Positions 8,279 to 18,448 are shown, counted from the stretch's first letter. The stretch is 64,000 bases of DNA from Butyrivibrio sp. (GCA_017535785.1 JAFXTN010000032.1:1-64000); one strand, 5' to 3'. Notes: generated by a model from the sequence alone, not told the origin. Numbers and translations: made by a program.

Positions 8279-9991
8279 ATGAGTTTAATATACGATAAGA
8301 CAGCAAATAACGGGTCTGCTTATACAAGCGCGCTATATCTTAATAACGCAGTCTTTAAGCAGCAACAGGATAATATCAAAAATAACGAAAGCGGTTTGAA
8401 ACTGGATATTTCAGCGCTCGAATCACAAGATAAGATCAACGGGACCGAATGCGTTGGTCTCCTTCTTGCGAATTGGAGTAATGTAGCAAACTCAGGCGAT
8501 ACATTCAGAAACTTTGGAACAGGAGTGCTTGATACTACACTCGGTAAGATGGCGATGTCAATCAATAAAGTTGATGATGCTGCGGCAAAATCCATCAATA
8601 TCGAAAGGGGTGTCGCATCAAAGCCGGCCAATATAAACGGTGTTAAAACGGAAGCAGAAAATATGGATAAAAAAAGTCCTGCTTCTGCCGGTGGTATAGC
8701 CGCCGGAAGTACCGTGGCTATAGCTGCAGGAGCTGCCGGGGCTGCCGGGGCTAAAGCTGTAGTAGCTGCAGGATCCACGGATGCCGAAAAGGGGAATACT
8801 TCTAAGACGTCCAATAAGAACGGAATAAAAATGGAAGTTAAAAATATGGATGCAGAACATGCCGCTCTCGCCGGGGCTATAGCCGTCAGAGACACCGGAT
8901 CTGAAGTTTTTGGACCGGCGAAAGGAAGAGTGACAAAGAATTCCGGCTATGATGTACAGGATGTTGCAAAACAGGAAAAAAAGGAACTTGATTGTGCCGT
9001 ACCAATGGAAGGAGAGTATCAGGGAACCAATCCCTTTGATGAACATGGATCATTTGGCGGAAACCAAGAGGACATGGGCATGGGTACAAGCTTTAGCATT
9101 TTTGGAATAGCAGGGAAAGATGAAGCATTATACAAATTTATCCGAACCCATAAAGGGTTTGAGAATTATAGTAATGACCAGATCCATGATCTATTAAAAG
9201 ATGTAGAAGCACATGGCTGTACATTTGTAGCTTTGGCTAATTCTATATTTGAACATTATAGGAGTGATAAAGAAAGCTTTAGAGATAAATTAGGCTTTCC
9301 TATGATTGGTGAAAATGGTGATCTAAACTACAGATTTCTTATTATGGATATTGTTTGCAATACAGGGTTTAAGATCTACCTCGATGACGCAACGGGAGTG
9401 ACTCCTTTAGCAAATTATTTTTATCATTATCCCGATGAAGTGAAAAATAAAAATTTATATGATGAAAAATTAGATCGTCTACAAAATGCTGAAAATGCAG
9501 CCCTTCAGTTATATAACCAAAATGGAGAGAACAAAGTATTTGAGACTAAATATTTACGTGGCCCTGTCGGATCAGTGTTTAATAGAGGGTTGCATTATTT
9601 TAAGGAAAAAGGTCTTGAGCTGAATATGGGGCCTTTGTTGTATGAGGATGATTATTTTGTAAAAGTAAAAGAAGAAGTGGAAAAAGGACATACTGTCATA
9701 TGTTCTGTACATAATTATACTTTTGAAGATGCTGAAGGAAATCAGGTCTTTAATACTGAAGGAACTAATAATGCGCATGAGATTACTATAGTTGGAGTGA
9801 CAAAAGATAATAGATTCATTGTTACATCAAAGGGGAAAAAATACTATTATAATCCTTCAAAACAAAAAAGTAAGGAGAGTGATATATCCGAATTTTATTA
9901 TATATCACGTGACTCATATAAGTGGGTGCCGCATTATGAGTGGGCTAACACACCCCGCGGTTCTTCCACGGCTATAAAGATCAAACAGTGA
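8279..9991 (+). CDS. C39-like protein with Ala/Gly-rich linker
   Basis: A 570-residue paralogue. Residues 1-105 are the MSLIYD module. Residues 130-170 are Ala/Gly-rich and probably flexible. Residues 215-225 read GRVTKNSGYDV, an internal copy of the motif that ends the proteins at 5 and 6044. The C39-like domain (about 280-550) keeps Cys314 (HGCTFVALANSIF) and His500 (AHEITIVG). The third motif is altered: SKGKKYYYNP replaces SSWG...YLDP, so the Asp is Asn. Activity is therefore less certain than for the proteins at 5 and 4512. The ribosome binding site aaggaaagag precedes the ATG. Confidence 0.68.
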   Translation: MSLIYDKTANNGSAYTSALYLNNAVFKQQQDNIKNNESGLKLDISALESQDKINGTECVGLLLANWSNVANSGDTFRNFGTGVLDTTLGKMAMSINKVDDAAAKSINIERGVASKPANINGVKTEAENMDKKSPASAGGIAAGSTVAIAAGAAGAAGAKAVVAAGSTDAEKGNTSKTSNKNGIKMEVKNMDAEHAALAGAIAVRDTGSEVFGPAKGRVTKNSGYDVQDVAKQEKKELDCAVPMEGEYQGTNPFDEHGSFGGNQEDMGMGTSFSIFGIAGKDEALYKFIRTHKGFENYSNDQIHDLLKDVEAHGCTFVALANSIFEHYRSDKESFRDKLGFPMIGENGDLNYRFLIMDIVCNTGFKIYLDDATGVTPLANYFYHYPDEVKNKNLYDEKLDRLQNAENAALQLYNQNGENKVFETKYLRGPVGSVFNRGLHYFKEKGLELNMGPLLYEDDYFVKVKEEVEKGHTVICSVHNYTFEDAEGNQVFNTEGTNNAHEITIVGVTKDNRFIVTSKGKKYYYNPSKQKSKESDISEFYYISRDSYKWVPHYEWANTPRGSSTAIKIKQ

Positions 9992-10030
9992 TCATATCTA
10001 AGAACAATATAAAAGGAAAGAGATAAAGAT

Positions 10031-12280
10031 ATGGATTTAAAAAAAATAAACACAGGGAACTTTGGAACAAATGGTGACACCCTGTATCTTAACAGCAAAG
10101 TGACCAAGCAAAAGCAGGAGAATGTACGCGACTGCGAAAACCTGCAAATACTGGATGTCTCACCGATCAATGATATGGGTGATGCGATAAGAGGAACAGA
10201 GTGCATGAATTTGCTCATGAAGAACTGGGAAACTGTCGCAAGTTCGTCAGATCAATTCAGAAATTTTGGAGTCAATGATGTAGATACTGCGATTTCCGGG
10301 ATCATGAAGTCTATTAATAATGTGGATGAGTTAAATGCAGATAATATAGGTGTTATCAATGACGCAAGTACCAAATATATAAAGACAAGCGGAGGAGATG
10401 AATGCATTGACGATCTTATTAAATGGATTGAACATGAAAGACCTTATGATGATAAGGGAAAATACGGCGGAAATCAGAGGGATTACGGAAGCGGTACAAA
10501 TGTTGGTTGGCTTATACTTGGTGAGGATGATGATATATATGATTTTGTCAGAAGATATCCGGAATATAAAGATGCAAGTGAACACAAAATCCATGATCTA
10601 TTGGAACGGATAAAAAATACCGGCTGTACTTATATGGGAATGGCCAATATGATCTTTGATCAATACGTGTATAATCCTGAAGAGTTTAAGAGCGTGTTTG
10701 GCTTTGATATGATAAAGGATGGAGATCTAAATTACGCAGAATTATGTGTAGATATTTTTGTGAATACCGAAAATAAGTTCTATCTTGATGAACCGTTTGG
10801 AATAGCCTGCTACTCCAAATATAAAATGAAATATTACGTCCTGAATCAGGATGAATATAAGGCAAAATATAATGAAGGAAGTTTTTTTTATAATGATATA
10901 ACCGGACATATAGAAGGTGACGGCAATGTTAATGGTAATTGTATGTTTGAAGGAGTGCAAGAGTGGAAAAGAGGGGTTAATGAGATTAAAGCAGATTATC
11001 AAATGACTGCTACTCAGAATACAATAAACAGATTTTCACATTATTGCAGAGAGCATGGGATCGATATGGAATACAGGATGGTGGATAAGAACTCTCCTGC
11101 TTCTGTTCAATACTATCTGAATGCTGGATATTCAGGTTTTATTGGAGGAGAAAACTATGATCTTCAAACGACGGATGGGAAAATCGATCCTCAAACTACT
11201 GCACATATGATGACAGTGACCGGAACAACAAGTGATGGGAAATATAAGGTGTCTTCCTGGGGGGAAATGTGGTATCTTGATCCGAAAAGTAAAAGATCTG
11301 ATATGATACTCAATAATGTTTATCTTGTTAAATTAAAAAAGTCAGAGACATACGGTAGTTTAAAGGAAAAAATAAAAAATGAAATGATCAATCTTCCGGG
11401 TATGCAGCAAGATAGATTGTGTATGAATATTTTCAAGAAGTATCCCGGTTACGCAAACGTTTCTTATGATGATGCATGTAAGGTTCTGGATAGTTTTGAA
11501 AAAAATGGTACATATGCAAAGGCTGCTGCTGAAGCGATCATTGATATATATAAGTATAAGAAAGAAGAATTTAAGGAGAAGTTCCACCTGGATATAGATC
11601 GAAAAGACGTGGTAGATCTTCTTGCTTTGGATATTTATCTGCAAACCGATGGAAAGGTATATTTAGATGAACCGGGCAGTAAGGATTGCTGCGCACAGTA
11701 CATTTACCAATATTATTGTAAAGATCCCAAGTCATTTAAGCGAACACACAATGATAATGTATTTGATGCGAATGGGAACATTAATAATGGTATGGATAAC
11801 CAATTGTGGTCAATTTGTCAGAAAGAGGCAGGTATTTACGAAGAACTTGCCAATAAATCGCAGGAAAAAGAAATATTGTTCCCGAAATTATGCGACGAAT
11901 GGGGAGAAAATGCTACTACATTCCAGAACAGGATCGATCATTATTTCAAGGAAAATAATATAGAAGCTAGTGTCAATATGCTTGATTATAAGCCAACTTT
12001 TAATCAAGTAGACCAGATGCTCAAAAACGGAAGCAGGGTGTCTTTCTGGACAGATCGTGCTGTTTTTGCTCTGTGCGATATATACGGTGATCTTTACTCT
12101 CCAAGTGCTCGTGATGCGGATTTAAAAGAGTTTGTGATAACGTCGACTATACTGACAAGGGATGAATCCGGAAAAGTTGTGGGCCGATATGTTGTTTCAT
12201 GCGGCGGAAAACAGTTCATTTTTGACCCCAGATATGCTGAAACGACTATGAGTGGATTTTGTGAAATAAAGAATAAATAG
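10031..12280 (+). CDS. Protein with tandem C39-like domains, second one degenerate
   Basis: A 749-residue protein, the most diverged member. Residues 1-105 align with the MSLIYD module (GTECMNLLMKNWETVAS, FRNFG). The first C39-like domain (about 165-430) has Cys199 (NTGCTYMGMANMIF), His392 (AHMMTVTG) and YLDP after SSWG. The second (about 455-749) has lost both: NGTYAKAAAEAIIDIY lacks the Cys, EFVITSTI replaces the His motif, while the FDP ending remains. An active domain joined to a dead copy echoes the all-dead 1526 protein. It is the last gene of the array, and no immunity-like gene follows before nfeD. Confidence 0.7.
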   Translation: MDLKKINTGNFGTNGDTLYLNSKVTKQKQENVRDCENLQILDVSPINDMGDAIRGTECMNLLMKNWETVASSSDQFRNFGVNDVDTAISGIMKSINNVDELNADNIGVINDASTKYIKTSGGDECIDDLIKWIEHERPYDDKGKYGGNQRDYGSGTNVGWLILGEDDDIYDFVRRYPEYKDASEHKIHDLLERIKNTGCTYMGMANMIFDQYVYNPEEFKSVFGFDMIKDGDLNYAELCVDIFVNTENKFYLDEPFGIACYSKYKMKYYVLNQDEYKAKYNEGSFFYNDITGHIEGDGNVNGNCMFEGVQEWKRGVNEIKADYQMTATQNTINRFSHYCREHGIDMEYRMVDKNSPASVQYYLNAGYSGFIGGENYDLQTTDGKIDPQTTAHMMTVTGTTSDGKYKVSSWGEMWYLDPKSKRSDMILNNVYLVKLKKSETYGSLKEKIKNEMINLPGMQQDRLCMNIFKKYPGYANVSYDDACKVLDSFEKNGTYAKAAAEAIIDIYKYKKEEFKEKFHLDIDRKDVVDLLALDIYLQTDGKVYLDEPGSKDCCAQYIYQYYCKDPKSFKRTHNDNVFDANGNINNGMDNQLWSICQKEAGIYEELANKSQEKEILFPKLCDEWGENATTFQNRIDHYFKENNIEASVNMLDYKPTFNQVDQMLKNGSRVSFWTDRAVFALCDIYGDLYSPSARDADLKEFVITSTILTRDESGKVVGRYVVSCGGKQFIFDPRYAETTMSGFCEIKNK

Positions 12281-12348
12281 TATTTTAGCCTAAAAAAAGG
12301 TATAATACCTGTAATATCGTTTATATTAACAGGGGAAGGGGGCATCTT

Positions 12349-12798
12349 ATGAATATAATTTCTACAGCGGCTGCTTTCTGGTTGATACTCACTGTGATCT
12401 TAGCTATTGTTGAGCTTGCTACCGTTGGACTTGTGACGATATGGTTCGCGGCGGGAAGCTTTATTGCCATGTTTTTTGCGGCATTTGGAGCGAGTATTCC
12501 GGTGCAGATCGCTGTTTTTGCGCTTGTGTCGGTTATATGTATCGCTGCGGTCAGACCGCTTGCGGCCAAGTACCTTAACAACAATGTTGAGAAAACCAAT
12601 ATAGACTCTATCATCGGAAAGAGACTGGTCGTTAAGGTAGAGATTGACAATCTTAAAGAGAGCGGAAAAGTTGATTTCGAAGGCTCGACATGGCTTGCCA
12701 GATCCGAGGACAATAACATCACGATCCCGGAGGGAGCGGAAGTTACCGTCGTTAGGGTAGAAGGCAACAAGCTTATTGTAAAAAGAGATTTTATGTAA
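12349..12798 (+). CDS. NfeD family membrane protein
   Basis: A 149-residue protein of the short NfeD (1b) type. Residues 1-75 contain hydrophobic helices (LILTVILAIVELATVGLVT, VQIAVFALVSVICIAAV). Residues 85-149 form a small OB-fold-like domain (GKRLVVKVEIDNL, GAEVTVVRVEGNKLIVK). It lies 45 bases upstream of an SPFH protein gene, the usual partner of NfeD. Such pairs are thought to organise membrane microdomains. The ribosome binding site is ggggaaggggg. Confidence 0.85.
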   Translation: MNIISTAAAFWLILTVILAIVELATVGLVTIWFAAGSFIAMFFAAFGASIPVQIAVFALVSVICIAAVRPLAAKYLNNNVEKTNIDSIIGKRLVVKVEIDNLKESGKVDFEGSTWLARSEDNNITIPEGAEVTVVRVEGNKLIVKRDFM

Positions 12799-12843
12799 AA
12801 TGAATGATCAAAAAAATTACGTATATACAAGGGAGGAAAGAAC

Positions 12844-13761
12844 ATGGCATCATTTTTTATCGGTATAATAGTTGTCCTGGCTATTATCATACTTGCAGCC
12901 AACATCAGGATCGTGCCTCAGGCACATTCATTTGTAATTGAGAGACTCGGAGCTTATAAGGAGACTTGGGATGTAGGTCTTCACTTCAAAGTTCCTTTTA
13001 TAGACAGAGTGGCAAGACAGGTGGACCTCAAGGAGCAGTACTGCGACTTCCCGCCTCAGCCCGTTATCACACAGGATAACGTAACAATGCAGATTGATTC
13101 CATCGTCTTCTTTAGAATTTCAGATCCCAAGGCTTACGCTTACGGAGTAAGAAATCCTATCGGAGCCATCGAGAACCTCACAGCGACCACACTTCGTAAC
13201 GTTATCGGTTCGCTTACACTCGATGAGACACTTACATCAAGAGATCAGATCAACGCACAGATGCAGGATGCGCTTGATATCGCTACCGATCCTTGGGGAA
13301 TCAAGATCACAAGAGTCGAACTCAAGAACATCAATCCTCCGGAGCAGATCCGTGACGCGATGGAGAAGCAGATGAAGGCTGAGCGTGAAAAGAGAGAAAA
13401 GATCCTCTTCGCGGAAGGTGAGAAGCAGTCACAGATCACCGTTGCAGAGGGTGAGAAACAGAGTAAGATCCTCCAGGCTGAGGCTGATAAGCAGGCAACA
13501 ATTCTTAGAGCTGAAGCTGAGAAGGAAAAGAAAATACGAGAGGCAGAAGGTCAGGCAGCGGCTATCAAGAGCGTGCAGCAGGCTAACGCTGAAGGTATCA
13601 AGATGCTCAAAGAAGCGGGAGCGGACGAATCCGTTCTTACTCTTAAGAGTCTTGAAGCCTTTGAAAAGGCATCGGACGGACAGGCAACCAAGATCATCGT
13701 TCCCTCCAATATTCAGGGGATCGCCGGTCTTGCGAGCTCTATAAAAGAGTCCTTGAAGTAA
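12844..13761 (+). CDS. SPFH domain (stomatin/prohibitin-like) protein
   Basis: A 305-residue protein with one N-terminal membrane helix (about 3-22). An SPFH domain follows (VPQAHSFVIERLGAY, GLHFKVPFIDRVARQVDLKE). The C-terminal half is a long charged helix with repeated AEGEKQ and AEADKQ units, typical of coiled-coil oligomerisation. Homologues form large membrane-bound rings and act with NfeD, encoded just upstream in an apparent operon. Length and motif order match the family. Confidence 0.9.
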   Translation: MASFFIGIIVVLAIIILAANIRIVPQAHSFVIERLGAYKETWDVGLHFKVPFIDRVARQVDLKEQYCDFPPQPVITQDNVTMQIDSIVFFRISDPKAYAYGVRNPIGAIENLTATTLRNVIGSLTLDETLTSRDQINAQMQDALDIATDPWGIKITRVELKNINPPEQIRDAMEKQMKAEREKREKILFAEGEKQSQITVAEGEKQSKILQAEADKQATILRAEAEKEKKIREAEGQAAAIKSVQQANAEGIKMLKEAGADESVLTLKSLEAFEKASDGQATKIIVPSNIQGIAGLASSIKESLK

Positions 13762-13817
13762 GAAGGTTCTTTATAGGTTTATTGTAGCCGTGGCCGAAAC
13801 TGACCATAGGTTTATAC

Positions 13818-15623
13818 ATGAACAATAAATTTAAAACAAAATCACAAATGGTCCTTTACTTCCTAAAGGGAAGCGTGATCTTTTTTGTTATAAGCATGAT
13901 GTATTCGGTACTTGTGACGTTCTTTGAACTCGTAAGTCCGAAATTCGTGCAGTATACAGTTGACTATTGCATCGTGGACGCTGCGGACAGCAGCGTCCCG
14001 GGCTATATAGATTACGTGATAAATATGCTTGGAGGAAGGGACTATCTTAGGGATAATCTTTATCTCATGGCAGTGGTTGTCGGCGTATGCGCGGTGGCTA
14101 CGGCCCTCTTTAGATATTTATTCAAACTTTTTAATTCAATAGCGGCAGAGAAGTTTATCAGGCGGATGCGTGACACTTTATTTGAGCACATCATACGCCT
14201 TCCTTTTGCATGGCATTCCGAGAACCACACCGGCGATATCATTCAGCGGTGTACTTCAGATGTTGATACGATCAAGAATTTCATCTCCGAGCAGATGATA
14301 AATCTTTTTAGGATCAGCGTAAGGATAGCCGTTGCAATGTATTTCATGCTGGGTATCAGCAAATTTCTCACATTCTTTTCCGCGATATTCATTCCGATAA
14401 TCGTTCTCTACTCATGTTTTTTCCACAGAAGGATAAGCACGGGCTTTGAAAAGGCGGACAGCGAGGAAGGAAGACTTTCCGCGACGGCGCAGGAGAATCT
14501 GACGGGTGTCCGTGTCGTAAGAGCATTCGGAAGAGAAGCGTATGAAAAAGAGAGATTTGAGACGCAGAACTATCATTATACAAATCTCTGGATCGATCTG
14601 ATCCGCACATTATCAGCGTTTTGGGCATCCAATGACCTTATCTCGGGTCTTCAGGTCATGCTTGTTACGATCATCGGTGCTGTGCTGTGCGTAAATAACA
14701 GCATAACTGTCGGTGAGTACATCGCTTTTGTTTCTCTTAATGCGATGCTCACATGGCCGGTAAGAGCGCTCGGAAGGATCATTTCCGAGATGAGTAAAGC
14801 GGGAGTTTCTATCGACAGGCTTCGCTATATCATGAATTCCGAAGAGGAAAAAGATATTGCTGATGCGGTAGAACCTCCGATGAACAGGGATATTGTCTTT
14901 GAGAATGTTTCGTACAAATACGGAAACGGCACTGAGGATGTGCTCAGGGACGTAAGCTTTAGGATTAAAGCAGGCACGACGTTTGGAGTCCTCGGTGGAA
15001 CGGGCTCGGGCAAATCGACCCTTATGTATCTTATGGACAAGCTCTACGATCTTCCCGAAGGAGCCGGAAGGATCATGGTCGGTGATACCGATATCAGGGA
15101 TATAAAAAGAAGCTACTTAAGGCAGAACATCGGACTTGTGCTTCAGGAGCCTTTTCTTTTCTCCGGAACTCTGTCCGAAAATATAGCGATAACACAGAGC
15201 GACGTCAATCTGAAGGAAGTTAGGGATGCCGCCAAGATCGCAGATCTCGACGAGGCGATACGTAACTTTAACAAGGGTTATGAGACATACGTCGGTGAGA
15301 GAGGAGTGACGCTGTCTGGCGGTCAGAAGCAGAGGACCGCGATCGCGCAGATGCTCATGGGTAAGCCGCCTGTCATGATCTTTGATGATTCTCTTTCAGC
15401 CGTTGATACAAGGACGGATGCAAGGATCAGGAAGGCGCTTTCGGAGACTACGCTCGGTTCTACTGTCATCCTTATTTCGCACAGGATCACAACGCTGATG
15501 CATGCGGATACGATCCTTGTTCTTGATAAGGGAAGGGTAGCCGAGATCGGCTCGCACGATGAGCTTGTTGCCAATAACGGAATTTACAAGAGAATATATG
15601 ATATTCAGAAGCAGGGAATATGA
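13818..15623 (+). CDS. ABC exporter half-transporter, degenerate-site subunit
   Basis: A 601-residue type I ABC exporter half: a six-helix membrane domain (about 15-330), then an ATPase domain with Walker A GGTGSGKST, signature LSGGQKQR and Walker B VMIFDDSLSAVD. The catalytic Glu after Walker B is Asp. In heterodimeric exporters such as TM287/288 this substitution marks the subunit that forms the non-hydrolysing site. The stop overlaps the next gene's start (15620), so the two halves are translationally coupled. The substrate, drug or lipid or peptide, cannot be told from sequence. Confidence 0.92.
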   Translation: MNNKFKTKSQMVLYFLKGSVIFFVISMMYSVLVTFFELVSPKFVQYTVDYCIVDAADSSVPGYIDYVINMLGGRDYLRDNLYLMAVVVGVCAVATALFRYLFKLFNSIAAEKFIRRMRDTLFEHIIRLPFAWHSENHTGDIIQRCTSDVDTIKNFISEQMINLFRISVRIAVAMYFMLGISKFLTFFSAIFIPIIVLYSCFFHRRISTGFEKADSEEGRLSATAQENLTGVRVVRAFGREAYEKERFETQNYHYTNLWIDLIRTLSAFWASNDLISGLQVMLVTIIGAVLCVNNSITVGEYIAFVSLNAMLTWPVRALGRIISEMSKAGVSIDRLRYIMNSEEEKDIADAVEPPMNRDIVFENVSYKYGNGTEDVLRDVSFRIKAGTTFGVLGGTGSGKSTLMYLMDKLYDLPEGAGRIMVGDTDIRDIKRSYLRQNIGLVLQEPFLFSGTLSENIAITQSDVNLKEVRDAAKIADLDEAIRNFNKGYETYVGERGVTLSGGQKQRTAIAQMLMGKPPVMIFDDSLSAVDTRTDARIRKALSETTLGSTVILISHRITTLMHADTILVLDKGRVAEIGSHDELVANNGIYKRIYDIQKQGI

Positions 15624-17440
15624 AAAAGGAAAACAGTAATTTAGAAGGTACTAATTTAAAATTTTTCGGGATCCCCAAGCTTTTTCCTTATATCAGACCA
15701 TACCTTTTAAAGATAGTGATCATGGTAAGCCTCGGAGTTTTGAGTTCGCTCCTTGATTCATTCATTCCTATATTTAACAGGTATGCGATCGACAATTTTA
15801 TTGCGAAAGGAACGCTTAAGGGACTTCCTATTTTTACAATTTTATATGTCGGTGTACTTATTGTTTTGGTTGTTGATAACTATATCTGCACGTATATCTG
15901 CGGACAGGTCGAGATGGGCATGGACAGGGATCTTAGGAATGCAGCATTTAACCACCTGCAGGAACTGTCTTTTGCCTACTTTAATCAGAACAACGTAGGC
16001 TATATTCATGCGCGCGTAATGAGCGACACCGGTAAGATCGGGCTTATGGTGTCTTGGAGAATGATGGATATTGTCTGGAACGGCTCTTTTATCCTGTGTG
16101 TGCTTCTCATGATGCTGATCCAAAACGTAAGGCTTGCGCTCATCGTCATGGCGATCGTGCCGATCGCGGTGATCATTGCGACTTACTTCCAGAAAAAGCT
16201 GATCGCGATCAACAGGAAGGTGCGTGAGATAAACTCAACCATTACGGGCAATTTCAACGAGGGTATCACGGGCGCTAAGGCGATCAAGACGCTCGTTGTC
16301 GAGGACAAGATACAGACAGATTTTGAAAAAGATACGAAGAAGATGTTTAGGACATCGGTGCATGCGACGCATTATTCAGCTTTTTTTACCGCGTCGATCA
16401 CGATGCTCTCATCGATAGCGCTGGCACTTGTTTTGTATAAGGGCGGCGTGATGACGATGGAAGGCGTCATGGGTATCGGTACGCTTTCTGTATTTTTATC
16501 CTATGCGCTTGCGCTGATGGAGCCTGTGCAGAACGTCATCGTGACGCTGTCTGAGCTTATCACCGTGCAGGTCAATGTCGAGAGATTTTTTAAGCTGATC
16601 GAGGAGCAATCCGATGTTTTCGATAGGCCCGAAGTCATCGAGAAATACGGCGATACGTTCAATCCCAAGAAAGAAAACTGGGAGGAGCTTATCGGAGACA
16701 TCGAGTTTGAAGATGTTTCTTTCCATTATCCGGACGGTGATGAGTACGTTCTTGAGGACTTTAACCTGAAGGTTCCGCAGGGGACCAACGTTGCTATAGT
16801 TGGTGAGACCGGTGCGGGCAAGTCGACGCTCGTAAATCTTGTCTGCAGATTTTTTAAACCGACAAAGGGTTATGTGCTTATCGACGGAAAAGACGCAGCG
16901 GCTAGGTCGCAGCTCTGGCTTCACAGCAACATCGGATACGTGCTTCAGACACCGCATCTTTTCTCGGGTTCTGTAAGAGATAACTTAAAATACGGAAAGC
17001 CCGATGCCACGGATGAGGAGATCTGGAAGGCACTTGACCTCGTTGCGGCTTCGGATGTTGTGCGCAAGATGGACAAGGGGCTTGATGCGGACGTCGGAGA
17101 AGACGGAGATATGCTATCAACCGGAGAGAAGCAGCTTCTTTCTTTTGCAAGGGCGATACTCGCAGATCCGAAGATCCTGATACTGGACGAGGCGACTTCA
17201 TCGATCGATGTTGTTACTGAGAAAAAAATTCAAGACGCCATCGGAATAGTGACGAAGGGCAGAACTTCTTTTGTCATTGCTCATAGATTATCAACAATTG
17301 TTGATGCGGATATTATTTTGGTCGTACAAGATGGTAAAATAATTGAGAGAGGAAAGCATAGTGAGCTGATGAAGCAAAAGGGCTACTACTATGAACTTTT
17401 CACAAGACAGTTTGAGGAACGGAGTTTTAATCTGATATGA
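15620..17440 (+). CDS. ABC exporter half-transporter, catalytic Walker B subunit
   Basis: A 606-residue partner of the 13818 protein. The membrane domain covers about 20-340. The ATPase domain has Walker A GETGAGKST and Walker B ILILDEATSSID with the catalytic Glu intact. Its signature is changed to LSTGEKQL instead of LSGGQ. The complementary defects, Asp in the partner's Walker B and this altered signature, would meet in the same interface site. One site stays active. The gene overlaps both neighbours by 4 bases. Confidence 0.92.
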   Translation: MKKENSNLEGTNLKFFGIPKLFPYIRPYLLKIVIMVSLGVLSSLLDSFIPIFNRYAIDNFIAKGTLKGLPIFTILYVGVLIVLVVDNYICTYICGQVEMGMDRDLRNAAFNHLQELSFAYFNQNNVGYIHARVMSDTGKIGLMVSWRMMDIVWNGSFILCVLLMMLIQNVRLALIVMAIVPIAVIIATYFQKKLIAINRKVREINSTITGNFNEGITGAKAIKTLVVEDKIQTDFEKDTKKMFRTSVHATHYSAFFTASITMLSSIALALVLYKGGVMTMEGVMGIGTLSVFLSYALALMEPVQNVIVTLSELITVQVNVERFFKLIEEQSDVFDRPEVIEKYGDTFNPKKENWEELIGDIEFEDVSFHYPDGDEYVLEDFNLKVPQGTNVAIVGETGAGKSTLVNLVCRFFKPTKGYVLIDGKDAAARSQLWLHSNIGYVLQTPHLFSGSVRDNLKYGKPDATDEEIWKALDLVAASDVVRKMDKGLDADVGEDGDMLSTGEKQLLSFARAILADPKILILDEATSSIDVVTEKKIQDAIGIVTKGRTSFVIAHRLSTIVDADIILVVQDGKIIERGKHSELMKQKGYYYELFTRQFEERSFNLI

Positions 17441-18333
17441 CGGACATTGCGGTTTTCAGCGACATACATGCCAATCACACGGCTCTTCAGGCGTGCATTG
17501 ATTATGCGATGGGCAAAGGCATCACGAACTTTGCTCTTCTTGGGGACTACGTGACGGATTGCCCCAATCCGCAGAAGACAATGGAGCTTATCTATGTGCT
17601 GAAGCAGTATTTTAACACTTATATAATAAGAGGAAATCGCGAGGAGTACCTTCTGGATTATTGGAAGGAAGGTAAGGGCAACTGGAAGAAAGGCTCCGCG
17701 AGCGGTTCGCTTCTATATACTTATGAGAATCTGACGGAAAAAGATCTTGAGTTTTTTGATTCTCTTCCTAATTATATGCTCTGCGAGATCAAGGGCTATC
17801 CGCCGTTTGAGATATGCCACGGTTCGCCTGAGAACACATCTGAGCTTATGTTCAGGGAAAAGAGAAATACCAAGAGGATAATCGCTCACCTTAAGACGAA
17901 TCTTTTGCTGCACGGTCACAATCATGTGCAGGACACATATGTCTACAGGGGAAAAAAGGCTGTGAATCCCGGATCCATCGGTATCCCGTGGTATCACGAG
18001 GGAAAGACGCAGTTCTGCATTCTCCACGGAACCGGCAAGGCTTGGGAAGAAGAGCAGATCCAGCTTGATTATAATAAGAAGGAGATCATCAGGGAATTCA
18101 AGGCATCGGAACTTATGAACGTAGCGCCCGCCTGGGCCGCAGCTTCAATGCATACGATACGGACCGGTGTCGACATCAATGAGACGATCCTCCTCCGTGC
18201 AATGAGACTGTGCGAGCAGGAACGCGGCGTCGTCCGCTGGCCCGACATCCCCGAGAAATACTGGGCGATCGCCCTTAAAGAAAACTATGTGGACCTCCAC
18301 GGTAAGGACATACCAAGAGAAAAAGAAGACTGA
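17437..18333 (+). CDS. Calcineurin-like metallophosphoesterase
   Basis: A 298-residue cytosolic protein with the metal-binding motifs in order: FSDIHAN near residue 8, LLGDYVTD near 34, IRGNREE near 67, ICHGSP and LLHGHNH. This is the compact YfcE/ApaH-like phosphoesterase fold with an extra C-terminal helical region of about 90 residues. The ATG overlaps the stop of the ABC exporter gene (ATGA), so it is probably translated with the exporter. Substrate unknown. Confidence 0.88.
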   Translation: MTDIAVFSDIHANHTALQACIDYAMGKGITNFALLGDYVTDCPNPQKTMELIYVLKQYFNTYIIRGNREEYLLDYWKEGKGNWKKGSASGSLLYTYENLTEKDLEFFDSLPNYMLCEIKGYPPFEICHGSPENTSELMFREKRNTKRIIAHLKTNLLLHGHNHVQDTYVYRGKKAVNPGSIGIPWYHEGKTQFCILHGTGKAWEEEQIQLDYNKKEIIREFKASELMNVAPAWAAASMHTIRTGVDINETILLRAMRLCEQERGVVRWPDIPEKYWAIALKENYVDLHGKDIPREKED

Positions 18334-18448
18334 CCGTGGGGGCTGAGGGACGGACCGGGGTCCGCGCTGCCATTTAGTTCTATGGCGCAGATCGGTTTAT
18401 AGATTCATGTCAATTCCGTCTCCTCGTTTGGATTTAAGGCATCAAAAT

